Of a stretch of DNA of 64,000 nt, positions 34,420 to 43,679 are shown in pieces; position 1 is the first letter of the stretch; every line of letters begins with the position of its first letter. This DNA comes from Microbulbifer taiwanensis (lineage in GTDB: Bacteria; Pseudomonadota; Gammaproteobacteria; Pseudomonadales; Cellvibrionaceae). Location of the stretch: positions 124,001-188,000 of the forward strand of contig NZ_JACZFR010000006.1 of assembly GCF_014904815.1 (NCBI RefSeq), written 5' to 3'. The translations under genes and the position numbers were made by a program. A model generated the notes under the pieces. That model saw only the letters and a program-made list of their open reading frames with translations, was not told the DNA's origin and made no database searches.

Positions 34420-37400
34420 ATGCCCACGCAGTACGCCTCCTCTTTCGACCCGCTTCGGCGCCTGCTCTGGTGGCTGATTGCGGTGCTGTTGCTGCTGGGA
34501 GTCGCCAACCTGGCCGCCTCCGCACTGCTGAGCTCGCAGATCAAAAGCTGGCTCGAGGCGCGCGGCCTGGATACGGAAATTGGCCACCTGCGGGTGTCAG
34601 TTCCGAACCTGCGCCTTATCGCCCGCGACCTGCGTGCGGAAAATGCGCAGGGGCGCGGATTTCACGCGGAAGAACTGATGCTCGACTACAGCTGGTGGCA
34701 GCTGCTGCGCGGCAAAGTCCGGCTGCAGCGGGCCAGCCTGGACGGCGCCTATATGGACCTGGAATCCAGTGCCGGCGAGCGCGGGCGCCTGTGGGAGGTC
34801 GGCGGCTGGGCGCTGGGACAGGGACCGCGCCGGGATCGCGACTTCCGGCTGTTGCTGGACTGGGTGCGCGTCCGCAACAGCGTCCTCTGCTATCGCCACA
34901 GGCCGGAGTGGCCGACGCCCAGCTGCGTGGGCTTCGACCAGCTGCAGTCGCGGGACTTTTTACTCGGCATGCAACGCAGCGGCGACGAGCCGCTGAACCT
35001 CACCATAGGGACGCAGAAACTCAAGCTGCGCAACCTGCTGATACAGGAGAGGGAATCCGGCGCAATCGATACCGCGCTGGTCAAGCTGGACCTGTCCGGC
35101 GGGCGCTTCGTGCGCCCCGGCAACCGCATTACCGCCGATCGGGTAGCGGCCAGCATGTTCGGCAGCTGCCCGCCGCAACGCTGGGCGGAGGCACTGCCGG
35201 CCTTCGGACGTCTGATAGGCCACTGCGGCACTGCGCGCCGCCTGCAGCTGGAGGGCGAATTGCTGTTCAGTTTCGGCGGGGGGGCCGAGGTGCGCTGGCA
35301 CCGAGCCAACGGCCAGGGAATAGCGTTGCGTCATCGCGAAAATCGCTGGCAGAACTGGCGTGCGCAGACGCTGGCGCTGGAGGATTTCGACTATATCCGC
35401 GCGCAGAAAAAACTCAGCTGGCAGCGCGCCGGCGCCAGCGCCTTTGATTACTGCCCCGGCGGCCTGCGCAGCGGGGATCAGCACTTCTGCGTGCGCGCCG
35501 GCACCCTGCAGTTGCCGGATCCGGTCACCGTGGACTGGAGCGATAAGTTCGCGCTCAGCGCAGGTCCCGGCCGACTGCAACAGCTGCAGCTGCTGGACCT
35601 GGCCGGCGAAAACCGCGACCCGTTTACGGCCCACCAGGTACAACTCGGTGCAATTGAGTACAGCGGCAAGACACGCGCGCTGGAGATAGGCGGTATAGCG
35701 TTGGAGAGCGCGAGCGGCTGCGTACCCGGACAGCTGTGGCAGCAACCGGACTACTGCGCGCGCCTGGCCGGGCTGCACAGCGCCGACCCCCTACTGCTGC
35801 GCTTTGCCGCGCGCGCGCAGCAACAGCCCTGGAGATTTGCCAGCGGACCGCTGCAACTCGCCCAGTTCCGCCTGCAGCGCGATGGCGAGGCGCAGGTCCA
35901 GCTGCAGAAACTGCACTGGCAACAGTTCAACCTGGTGGGCGCCGCGGGTGCTTCGGCCACGCCGCTACTGCTGAAGGACTTCGGCCTCCAGTCCCTGTCC
36001 GGCTGCCTGCCGGAGGGATTGTTGCCGGCGGAGTGGCGGCCACTGTGCGCGGAACTGAACAGCCTCGACGGGCGCGGCAACTTCGCCTGGGCCGGCGGCG
36101 ATGACGGCTACCTGATCGCGGGTGAACTGCGGCTGCAGCGATTGCTGCTGGCCGATCGCCTGGATGACGATCGGGGGTTGTTGCTGCAACAGCTGCACAC
36201 GGGTGAGGGTTATCTGCGCCGCAACGCCGACGGCGACAACCCCTGGATCGAAAGGGACAGAGACAGCGCGGTCGTCGCTCCGGTCGCCGCGGCGCCGCCG
36301 GTGGTGGATGAATCCGGCGCGGAGAAGGGGCTGCTGCCAGAGGAGCTGGCGCGACGCAATAACGACGTCGGCGATGAGCCTGCTGTCGCGCCTGCGACTG
36401 GCGCGGCGAATATCGACAGCCCCAACCTGAAACTCAACAGCGCCTCCCTCAGCCGTCTGCAGGGTTGCCTGCCGCGGGCCTGGGCGCGATTGCTGTACCG
36501 GGCGAATAAAGAGCCGCAGCAGATGCCGACCTGTTTCGACTTGCGCAACCTGCGCCAGCACAGCCCACTCGTCGTTGCCTGGCAGGGCGGTGTGGATCTG
36601 AGCGCCGCGCAGCTGACACTGGAGCGGGCTAAAGCCGACACCGAAGCGGGAAAGACACTGCTGGATCTCGCCGGGTTGCGCCTGCCGCGCGCGCGCCTGC
36701 GCTTCCTGCCGCTGCCCTATCGCAGTACTTTCGTCGCCCTGCCGCAACTTTCCCTGGAGGCCTTCTCCGCCTGCCTGCCGCCCGCGGTCGAATCCCTGGC
36801 GCTGCAAATTCGCTGTGCGGAACTGCAGGGCCTGCGACTCGGGAAAAACTTCCAGCTGGCGGTGGACAGCCGGCAGGTTTCCGCAGACCTGAGCGGTACC
36901 CTGGCGCAGCGCATTCTGCTGACGGAACAGGGAGAGCAGTACATCGTCGACCTGCAAAAGTTGCTGACACCACAGTTGGCATTTCACTGGCCGCGCCGGG
37001 CGGGGCGGCCGACCAGGTTGCGGCTGCACAATCTGTCGGCCGCCAGCCTGCACGCCTGCCTGCCACAGGAAACAGAAATGCGCGCGGGCTTGCCGCGCTG
37101 CATCTCCACCGAAGAGTTGCGCAGCGTCGGCGATAGCGGGCTGGCCCTGGGGGAAACCCTGTTCAAGGCGGCGCCGGTGGCAAAACCCCTGTGGCGCATA
37201 GACGGCGCCCAAGTAGAGCAGTTGTCGATGACAGCGGATGCGCTGGAACTGCACGGCCTCGATATTCGCCAGCTGCTCGTCTGCGGCTTGAAAAAACTCC
37301 TGCCGCCGAATGCGAGCGCCATGGGGGTGGCCGACTGCGCCACTGCCGAACTGCTGGAGTTCAGCGGCGTCAGCCGCATTGGCCTCTCGCCCTCGGCGCC

Positions 37401-39681
37401 GCGTATCGAACTGGGCGCGCTGGAAGCCGAGCCGGTCGAGCTGTGGCAGGAAGAGGGAGGGCACCTGCCCGCCGGCCTGCAACACTTGAGCTGGCAGAAG
37501 CTGCGCTGGGATGGCGGGCCACTGCTCTGGACGACGGACATAGCGATACAGAACTTCCGCGGCTGCACCGCCGGACCTGTGGCGCGGATCGCGGTTGGAA
37601 CTGTCGAAGTGGCGACGACGGGATCGGCCGGAGCCTGCTTCCGACTGCGCAAGCTGTCCCTACCCGGCGCGCAGAGAGTCTCCCTGGCCAAACCGTTTTC
37701 CACCGACGGTTCCATCCAGCTAGACGGCCTCAGTATCGACAGGGCGGGAAGGCCACCCCTGGAGATTGCGCGGCTGCAACTGGATCGGCTGGCCTTTGGC
37801 GGGGTGCCTCTGGCCAGCCTGTCGGGGGCGAGCGGCTGCCTGCCAGCGGACGTTTTCGGGGACACGCGCCTGGCGCCCTGCTACCGGCTCGGCGAGGTGC
37901 GGCTACAGGGCGTGGAGCGTCTGGCGACGCCCGCTGGGCGCGCGACAGTATTGCGCGGCCTGACCATCGACGGTGTGGAACTGAAGCAGGAGGATTACCC
38001 GCCGGCACTGCCCGCGCAGCTGTTGCAGCTGGTCTCCCTCAGTGCGGACCGGCTCCACCTGGGCGCTGGCAAAATCGCCGCGCAGCAGTTGCAATTGCAG
38101 GGCGTCGCCGGCTGTGTGCCGCGCGGCTATATAAAGCGCGTCGACCACTGTGTTGCAGTGGAGAATATCGCGGTCGATGGCAGCTACAGCGCCGGAGAGG
38201 CACGCCTGACGCTGGCGCAACTGCAGCTCCAGAAAATTAAACTGCTATCGGGCGGTGGCAGGCAATTGGTGCAGGGTGACAGCATCACCGTTACGGAATT
38301 TGCCAGCGACAGGACGCAACTGCGTTTCCTGCGCGCGGAAACCGGCGAGTTTGAACTCTTCGATCGGCGCGAGGGCGCGCCGGAATATCACCGCCACTCG
38401 GTAATCGGCCGGCTGGCGGGGCTGCAGGTGGAGCAATTCGGGTACGACAGGGGCGCCCGTCAAGTGGAAATCGCCGGTATCGACGCACTGCGACCGCGCC
38501 TGATTCTGACGCGTGATCGCGAGGGGGAATTCCCTGTCCTGCAAGAGGTGGCCGCGCTGACCGGCGCCGAGCGGGCGGAAAAGCCGCTGACGCGCGCAGC
38601 GGACGCAGTCACGTCAGAATTGAGTTTTCGCTATCACATCCGGGACTTCAATATACGCCACGGCACCTTCACCTGGGTGGACCGCCAGGGACAGTATCGC
38701 GCGCGCCTGCCGATCAGGGGCATTTACCTGACCGTGCACAACCTGAGCAACCTGCCGCACCATCCTCCCTCTGTCATTCTGTTCAACGGACGCCCCGGCG
38801 GGTTCGGCGAAATTCAATTGGCCGGCACCATCGACTACCTGGATACACAGAAGTGGAATGCGGACCTGACCGGCTATATCGTCGATACCAACCTGATTCC
38901 CGCCACACCCTATATGGCCAAGCTGCTCGGATACAAGATACTGCAGGGGCAGCTGGACGCGCGGCTGGATATCCAGATAAGGGAAAACAAGGTCAAGGCC
39001 TATGCCGATATGGAGCTGGAAAAGATCAAGGTGCGCCGCGTGCGCGAGGACGACCAGCTGCCAGTGGAGTCCACCTTTATTCCGCTGAATATCGCCCTGT
39101 ATCTGCTGAAAGACGGCCAGGGCGATGTTCATTTCGGCATGCCGGTCAGCGGCGACCTCTACGATCCCAAGTTTTCCTTCAGCTTTATTTTCAGCGATCT
39201 GCTGCAGAGGGCGATCCTGGAAGCCCTGTTCAGTTACTTCACACCGATCGGGTTCTATACCCTGGCCAAATTCGCCTGGGGGCGCTTTCGCGCCGTCCGT
39301 TTCGATCCGATTGTTTTCCAGCCGGGCAGCGCCGAACTCAGCGCCACGGCCATAGGGCAACTGCAGGAAATCCTCACCACCCTGCGCGAGCGGCCAGATG
39401 CGCGCCCCGGTATCTGTGGCATCGCCAACGCGCGCGACTGGCAGGCGCTCTACCCGAATGCGACCCCGGGCCTGGGCGGCAGCCGCCCGGCGCGCGAAGC
39501 CTTCTATCGCCACCCGCCACTGATGCTGTTTGAGGAATTCGAACGGCTGGCGCAGGAGCGCAGTCGGCAGGTAGAACGCTTCCTGTTCGACGCGGGCATC
39601 ACCGCCCACGAACTGATCCCCTGTGCACCGGACTACAATGGACGGGACTTCGACGAGCCGCGGGTGGAATTCTCCAATTAG
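34420..39681 (+). CDS. Giant DUF748/AsmA-like envelope protein with twelve cysteine-pair repeats
   Basis: A 1753-residue envelope protein. One N-terminal TM (LLWWLIAVLLLLGVANLAA, residues about 12-34) anchors it, and the rest should be periplasmic. Residues about 150-1245 hold twelve repeats of roughly 90-95 residues, each with a cysteine pair around a G-C-L-P-like turn. The last 350 residues are the DUF748 domain, with GTFTWVDRQGQYRARLPIRG, LNIALYLLKDGQGDVHFGMPVSG and a final OmpA-like part FQPGSAELSATAIGQLQEIL. AsmA-like proteins bridge membranes or shield lipids. ATG 34420 is chosen over TTG 34369, though neither has a good ribosome site. The aconitase gene follows. Confidence 0.85.
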   Translation: MPTQYASSFDPLRRLLWWLIAVLLLLGVANLAASALLSSQIKSWLEARGLDTEIGHLRVSVPNLRLIARDLRAENAQGRGFHAEELMLDYSWWQLLRGKVRLQRASLDGAYMDLESSAGERGRLWEVGGWALGQGPRRDRDFRLLLDWVRVRNSVLCYRHRPEWPTPSCVGFDQLQSRDFLLGMQRSGDEPLNLTIGTQKLKLRNLLIQERESGAIDTALVKLDLSGGRFVRPGNRITADRVAASMFGSCPPQRWAEALPAFGRLIGHCGTARRLQLEGELLFSFGGGAEVRWHRANGQGIALRHRENRWQNWRAQTLALEDFDYIRAQKKLSWQRAGASAFDYCPGGLRSGDQHFCVRAGTLQLPDPVTVDWSDKFALSAGPGRLQQLQLLDLAGENRDPFTAHQVQLGAIEYSGKTRALEIGGIALESASGCVPGQLWQQPDYCARLAGLHSADPLLLRFAARAQQQPWRFASGPLQLAQFRLQRDGEAQVQLQKLHWQQFNLVGAAGASATPLLLKDFGLQSLSGCLPEGLLPAEWRPLCAELNSLDGRGNFAWAGGDDGYLIAGELRLQRLLLADRLDDDRGLLLQQLHTGEGYLRRNADGDNPWIERDRDSAVVAPVAAAPPVVDESGAEKGLLPEELARRNNDVGDEPAVAPATGAANIDSPNLKLNSASLSRLQGCLPRAWARLLYRANKEPQQMPTCFDLRNLRQHSPLVVAWQGGVDLSAAQLTLERAKADTEAGKTLLDLAGLRLPRARLRFLPLPYRSTFVALPQLSLEAFSACLPPAVESLALQIRCAELQGLRLGKNFQLAVDSRQVSADLSGTLAQRILLTEQGEQYIVDLQKLLTPQLAFHWPRRAGRPTRLRLHNLSAASLHACLPQETEMRAGLPRCISTEELRSVGDSGLALGETLFKAAPVAKPLWRIDGAQVEQLSMTADALELHGLDIRQLLVCGLKKLLPPNASAMGVADCATAELLEFSGVSRIGLSPSAPRIELGALEAEPVELWQEEGGHLPAGLQHLSWQKLRWDGGPLLWTTDIAIQNFRGCTAGPVARIAVGTVEVATTGSAGACFRLRKLSLPGAQRVSLAKPFSTDGSIQLDGLSIDRAGRPPLEIARLQLDRLAFGGVPLASLSGASGCLPADVFGDTRLAPCYRLGEVRLQGVERLATPAGRATVLRGLTIDGVELKQEDYPPALPAQLLQLVSLSADRLHLGAGKIAAQQLQLQGVAGCVPRGYIKRVDHCVAVENIAVDGSYSAGEARLTLAQLQLQKIKLLSGGGRQLVQGDSITVTEFASDRTQLRFLRAETGEFELFDRREGAPEYHRHSVIGRLAGLQVEQFGYDRGARQVEIAGIDALRPRLILTRDREGEFPVLQEVAALTGAERAEKPLTRAADAVTSELSFRYHIRDFNIRHGTFTWVDRQGQYRARLPIRGIYLTVHNLSNLPHHPPSVILFNGRPGGFGEIQLAGTIDYLDTQKWNADLTGYIVDTNLIPATPYMAKLLGYKILQGQLDARLDIQIRENKVKAYADMELEKIKVRRVREDDQLPVESTFIPLNIALYLLKDGQGDVHFGMPVSGDLYDPKFSFSFIFSDLLQRAILEALFSYFTPIGFYTLAKFAWGRFRAVRFDPIVFQPGSAELSATAIGQLQEILTTLRERPDARPGICGIANARDWQALYPNATPGLGGSRPAREAFYRHPPLMLFEEFERLAQERSRQVERFLFDAGITAHELIPCAPDYNGRDFDEPRVEFSN

Positions 39682-39818
39682 GCTGTAGCAAAAATCTCGA
39701 ACTGAATCCCGCACGGGGTGCATCGCGGCAGACAACTGCCCATGCGCTGTCTGTATGACCGCCATCCTCGGCGGTCTCACACCACCCCGACCTGAACAGT
39801 TTATGGACGGTGAAAATC

Positions 39819-41786
39819 ATGGCCAAGAACCTCGCACAGAAACTCATCGAGAGCCATCTCGTCAGCGGCTCGCTGGAACCGGGCAGCCCGATAGAGCTGA
39901 AGATCGACCAGACCCTGACCCAGGACGCCACCGGCACCATGGTAATGCTGGAATTCGAGGCGTTGGGCCTGCCGCGGATCAAGACCGAAGTCTCGGCCCA
40001 GTACGTGGACCACAACCTGCTGCAGACGGATTTCAAGAACGCCGACGATCACCTGTTCCTGCAGAGCGCCTGTCGTAAATTCGGCCTCTGGTTCAGCCGC
40101 CCCGGCAACGGCGTCAGTCACCCGGTGCATATGTCCTGCTTCGGTATCCCGGGCAAGACGCTGCTTGGTTCCGACAGCCATACGTGCGCGGCCGGCTCCA
40201 TGGGCATGCTGGCCATAGGGGCCGGCGGCCTGCAGGTGGCCATGGCCATGGCCGGCGTGCCCTTCGCCCTGAAAATGCCCAGGGTCCTCGGCGTTACCCT
40301 CGAGGGAGAACTGCCGCCCTGGGTCAGCGCCAAGGACATCATCCTGGAAATGCTGCGCCGGCAGACGGTCAAGGGCTGCGTCAACAAGATCGTCGAGTAC
40401 CGCGGTCCCGGCCTGGAAAAACTCACTGCCATGGATCGCCACGTGATCGCCAATATGGGGCAGGAGATGGGTGCCACCGCCAGTGTCTTTCCCGCTGACG
40501 ATGCGGTGAAATCCTTCCTCAGACAGCAGCAGCGGGAGGAGGACTACGTCGAGCTGAAAGCTGATGCCGGCGCCGGCTACGACGAGGAGGACACTATCGA
40601 TCTGTCCGCCCTCGAGCCGCTGATCGCCTGTCCGTCCAGCCCCGACAGGGTGGTGCCGGTGCGCGAGGTGGCGGGCAGGCCCATCTACCAGAGCTATGTC
40701 GGCTCCTCCGCCAACCCGGGCCTGCGCGATTTCGCGATACCGGCGCGCATTGTCTCCGGTCGTCGCGTCCACGACAGCGTCTCCTTCGATATCAATCCCA
40801 CTTCGCGCCAGCTGCTCGAGGAGATCAGCCGCAGTGGCGACCTGGCGGCACTGCTTCAGGCTGGCGCGCGCCTGCACCAGACTGGCTGCGGCGGCTGTAT
40901 CGGCATGGGCCAGGCCCCGGCCAGTGACCGCATCAGCCTGCGCACAGTGCCGCGCAACTTTCCCGGTCGCTCCGGCACCGCAGAGGACCAGGTCTACCTG
41001 TGCAGCCCCGAGGTCGCCACCGCCAGTGCGCTGACTGGAAAGATCACTGACCCCCGCGAACTGGACATGGATTACCCTGTTTTCCGTGAGCCGCAACAGC
41101 TGCCGGATATGCGCCCGCTGCTGCAGCCGCCGCAGGGAGCCTTGCCGGAAGGGGCGATAGCGGTGGAAGTGGAGCTGGTCAAGGGCCCGAATATCCAACC
41201 GCTGCCGGACTTCGAGAAACTGCCCGAAGTCTTGACCGGGCCGCTACTGTTGAAGGCGGGCGACAATGTCTCCACCGATGAAATCCTGCCCGCCGGCGCG
41301 GAGATTCTGCCGCTGCGCTCCAATATTCCCGCGATCAGCCGCCACACCTTCTCCCGCATCGATGAGGATTTCTACCAGCGGGCGATGGATCTCAGCGGTG
41401 ACTGCTTTGTCGTTGGTGGCGACAACTACGGGCAGGGCTCCAGCCGCGAGCACGCCGCCATTTCCCCGCGCTACCTGGGTGTACGTTGTGTCATCGCCAA
41501 GAGCATGGCGCGAATCCATCGACGCAACCTCATCAACTTTGGTGTACTGCCTTTGCTGTTTGACGACCCCAATGACTACGACAGGCTGGAGCAGAATGCG
41601 GTGCTGGAAATAGACGCTCCGCTCCTGCAGTTGGCGACGGGGAAACCTGTAACGCTGAAAATCATGCCGCAAGGGGAGATGGTCAAGCTCCGACACGACC
41701 TGTCGGGGGATGAAATGAAAACCCTGAAAGCCGGAGGGCTAATCAACGAGGCGCGGGAGAAACATCTTACAAAAGGTGGCGGGTGA
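39819..41786 (+). CDS. Aconitate hydratase, Aquifex-type
   Basis: A 655-residue aconitase shorter than AcnA (about 890) or AcnB. [4Fe-4S] ligands appear in LLGSDSHTCAAGSMG and in TGCGGCIGMGQAP. The swivel domain includes KAGDNVSTDEILPAG and GDNYGQGSSREHAA with the substrate-binding Arg. This short architecture matches the putative aconitase subfamily first described from Aquifex. It isomerises citrate and isocitrate in the TCA cycle, or a related hydroxy-acid. ATG 39819 is chosen over GTG 39810. A hairpin at 39757-39776 lies in the leader. The stop overlaps the GTG of the next small frame. Confidence 0.9.
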   Translation: MAKNLAQKLIESHLVSGSLEPGSPIELKIDQTLTQDATGTMVMLEFEALGLPRIKTEVSAQYVDHNLLQTDFKNADDHLFLQSACRKFGLWFSRPGNGVSHPVHMSCFGIPGKTLLGSDSHTCAAGSMGMLAIGAGGLQVAMAMAGVPFALKMPRVLGVTLEGELPPWVSAKDIILEMLRRQTVKGCVNKIVEYRGPGLEKLTAMDRHVIANMGQEMGATASVFPADDAVKSFLRQQQREEDYVELKADAGAGYDEEDTIDLSALEPLIACPSSPDRVVPVREVAGRPIYQSYVGSSANPGLRDFAIPARIVSGRRVHDSVSFDINPTSRQLLEEISRSGDLAALLQAGARLHQTGCGGCIGMGQAPASDRISLRTVPRNFPGRSGTAEDQVYLCSPEVATASALTGKITDPRELDMDYPVFREPQQLPDMRPLLQPPQGALPEGAIAVEVELVKGPNIQPLPDFEKLPEVLTGPLLLKAGDNVSTDEILPAGAEILPLRSNIPAISRHTFSRIDEDFYQRAMDLSGDCFVVGGDNYGQGSSREHAAISPRYLGVRCVIAKSMARIHRRNLINFGVLPLLFDDPNDYDRLEQNAVLEIDAPLLQLATGKPVTLKIMPQGEMVKLRHDLSGDEMKTLKAGGLINEAREKHLTKGGG

Positions 41787-42064
41787 GGGGCTGCCGTCCA
41801 ATCGCGGCGCCACCGGATATCCACGCAGCCATGTCCGACCTGGAGGTAGAGGTGCTGTTGCAGTTGGCCGTGGGGGGCTACGTCTGCTCCTATTGGTGGG
41901 CGAGGGGCCGACACAGCGGTGACTTCAAGGATTTCCCCGCAACCGGCAAGACGACCACCTGGAGCGGGACGCAGATAGATCGCTATGAAGGTGGCAAGGT
42001 GGTGGCGTGCTGGGTCAACTGGGACAAGTACGGCTTCCTCGAAGGGCTGGGGTTGGTAAGCTGA
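41783..42064 (+). pseudogene. 5'-truncated SnoaL-like (NTF2-fold) gene
   Basis: A 93-residue frame, perhaps starting at GTG 41783 or ATG 41831. The peptide RHSGDFKDFPATGKTTTWSG ... YEGGKVVACWVNWDKYGFLEGLGLV matches the C-terminal half of ester-cyclase/SnoaL-like proteins, where the pattern G-T-H-x-G-x-F-x-G-x-P-x-T-G-K and the closing L-G-L-V are usual. About 45 N-terminal residues of the normal 130-140 are missing and are replaced by the aconitase end. It is more likely a gene remnant than a working enzyme, and marks the left edge of the AT-rich island. Confidence 0.65.
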
Positions 42065-42200
42065 TGAAGGTTGAAGCAACGGGGCGCCAGGCTGTGCGGA
42101 GAGGCAATCAAGACCTGTAACAGACAAAGTTGTGAACAGGCCCTAGGATTTGGGCTATTTTCCTGTTGTACCCCAACACGCACGGATAGCGGATATACAT

Positions 42201-42686
42201 ATGCTTAATCGAGTCTCCTGGTTGCTTCTGGCTTGCCTCTGCCTGCCATCCTGCAGTCACGCACCGATATACGATTTCGGTCCCGGAGAAGATTTTACCT
42301 ACCTGACCATAGAGGTAAAGCGGCTGCCAACCAGAGGTTGGTTCCCCTCCAACAGGATGTCCCTGACGCTGGAGCGCTGCCAGGGCGGTCATATTGGAAT
42401 GGTGGATCTTTCTGGTGAAAAGACGAGAAGGATAAAGGTGTCTACCCAGCGGCCTTTCTATGGCCTTTTCTATGTGATGCACAATGAGCTGAGGGGGCGG
42501 CAGGAAGAGGGCAGCCAATACCTGTACTTCAATCCCCGTATGGACCGCGATTACAAGCTGGTGTATGCGGAACAAGAGGAGCGATTTACGCTGGAACTCT
42601 ACTCTGCGGAAAAAGGCGGGGAGTTTACACAACAGGAGCGCCTTCTGTTGGGCAGCCGCTACATTCCCCTCTGCGCCACCGTATAA
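42201..42686 (+). CDS. Predicted lipoprotein of unknown family
   Basis: A 161-residue protein. MLNRVSWLLLACLCLPSCSHAP has a hydrophobic core and a lipobox L-P-S-C, so it is probably acylated and kept at a membrane. The mature part is beta-rich with many aromatic and basic residues (PFYGLFYVMHNELRGR, QYLYFNPRMDRDYKLVY) and resembles no family I can name. ATG 42201 is chosen because the lipoprotein signal starts there. No other gene is close enough to suggest an operon. Confidence 0.65.
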   Translation: MLNRVSWLLLACLCLPSCSHAPIYDFGPGEDFTYLTIEVKRLPTRGWFPSNRMSLTLERCQGGHIGMVDLSGEKTRRIKVSTQRPFYGLFYVMHNELRGRQEEGSQYLYFNPRMDRDYKLVYAEQEERFTLELYSAEKGGEFTQQERLLLGSRYIPLCATV

Positions 42687-42988
42687 GCGGCCTCTCAAAG
42701 GCGATCCTGCCTGGAGCATACACCCAGAGCCGTACCACTTTTCCTGGCGACGCACCTCCCTGCGCTATGTGTTTTTTATGCAGGTCGGCCCGGATATATG
42801 AACTTAGATGCAGTGCTCAGAGTCCGCTGGCAAGTGAATATACAATTGGCTTATCTAAGCTATTGATTTAAAGTAGGTATTTATTTTTGTATGAAGATGG
42901 ATATAAATGCACAATAGCGTAAGCAGGTATGGAGACGCCGACTTTTAAACAAATCTGCTGTGTCTATTGAAATAAAAAGGAATTTTTC
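42687..42988. other. 302-base AT-rich gap in the accessory island
   Basis: No gene seen. The sequence becomes markedly AT-rich from 42830, with several weak promoter-like pieces (for example TTGGCT-17-TAAAGT near 42847) and AAGGAA before the ATG at 42989. Nothing else stands out. Confidence 0.4.
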
Positions 42989-43423
42989 ATGAAAAAACTG
43001 CACTTTTTCCCTCTTCTTATGATGCTCACTATTTCTGGAAGTGTTGGAGCTAACACACCCTCTTCAATCGATCTTGAAAAAGCAGTCAAGGCTGTAAATA
43101 ACGCACAAAATAGGGCAATGCTTTCCACTGCATCTATCGATGATCTGGATAAATTGTTTGATCTGTATACGGACGATTTCGTTTATGTGCATAAAGTTTA
43201 TGGTGGCACCTACACCAGAGAAGAGCTTTACGGAAATGCCGCTAAATATATAGCTGCCAAACATTACAAGCTTACTGAAGAAAGATATAAGGTATTGAGG
43301 GTTTTACCTGGATTTGGCGCTGCAGCTGTAGAAAGGCTTGAAGTTGCCAGCGGAAAGACTCATCTATCAGTTTTTGAGTTTGAGGGTAATAAGGTTTCTA
43401 AGATTATTGAGTACTGGGAGTGA
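42989..43423 (+). CDS. Secreted NTF2-like (SnoaL/DUF4440-type) protein
   Basis: A 144-residue protein with a signal peptide (MKKLHFFPLLMMLTISGSVGA, cut near residue 21). The rest has the NTF2-like pattern: a long first helix (LEKAVKAVNNAQNRAMLSTA), FDLYTDDFVYVHKVYGGTYTREELYGNAAKYI, then three strands ending GNKVSKIIEYWE. Such proteins bind or convert small ligands or act as accessory domains; the function is unknown. AAGGAA lies before ATG. The base composition is AT-rich like the rest of the island. Confidence 0.75.
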   Translation: MKKLHFFPLLMMLTISGSVGANTPSSIDLEKAVKAVNNAQNRAMLSTASIDDLDKLFDLYTDDFVYVHKVYGGTYTREELYGNAAKYIAAKHYKLTEERYKVLRVLPGFGAAAVERLEVASGKTHLSVFEFEGNKVSKIIEYWE

Positions 43424-43463
43424 TAGTCTGCCTGGTTCCAGTATCGGAATAACGAGCCGTTCC

Positions 43464-43473
43464 GGGGGGGGGG
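43464..43473. repeat. Homopolymer of ten G
   Basis: Ten consecutive G in the gap between the NTF2-like gene and the regulator's 3' end. Runs of this length are slippage-prone. A GGGGACAGTCACAGCTGTACC near-palindrome-like stretch lies about 150 bases further. No frame crossing the run is recognisable. Confidence 0.7.
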
Positions 43474-43679
43474 CAGTGCAATGCAAAATTGGCGCAGGTC
43501 ACTGCGCGCCCATTTTGGCACTAAACAAAAAATTTGTACCGTGCTGTCCGTCGCTTGTATTCCTCCGGCGGCGGAACTAAGTGTACAGACGGGAAGCCTG
43601 GCAATCGTTGCTGGGGAGCTGGGGACAGTCACAGCTGTACCTTCAAACGCAACTGGTTCATCATTTTTACTCAGATACT

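Noticed and set aside
35965-37485. A 506-codon minus-strand frame opposite the DUF748 gene
   Set aside because: The peptide is Gln/Arg/Ala-rich with no motif, while the plus strand shows a regular repeat structure.
39757-39776. A regulatory hairpin before the aconitase gene (GACCGCC/GGCGGTC)
   Set aside because: A perfect 7-base stem, but without T-run, conserved aptamer features or an iron-responsive look, so no function is claimed.
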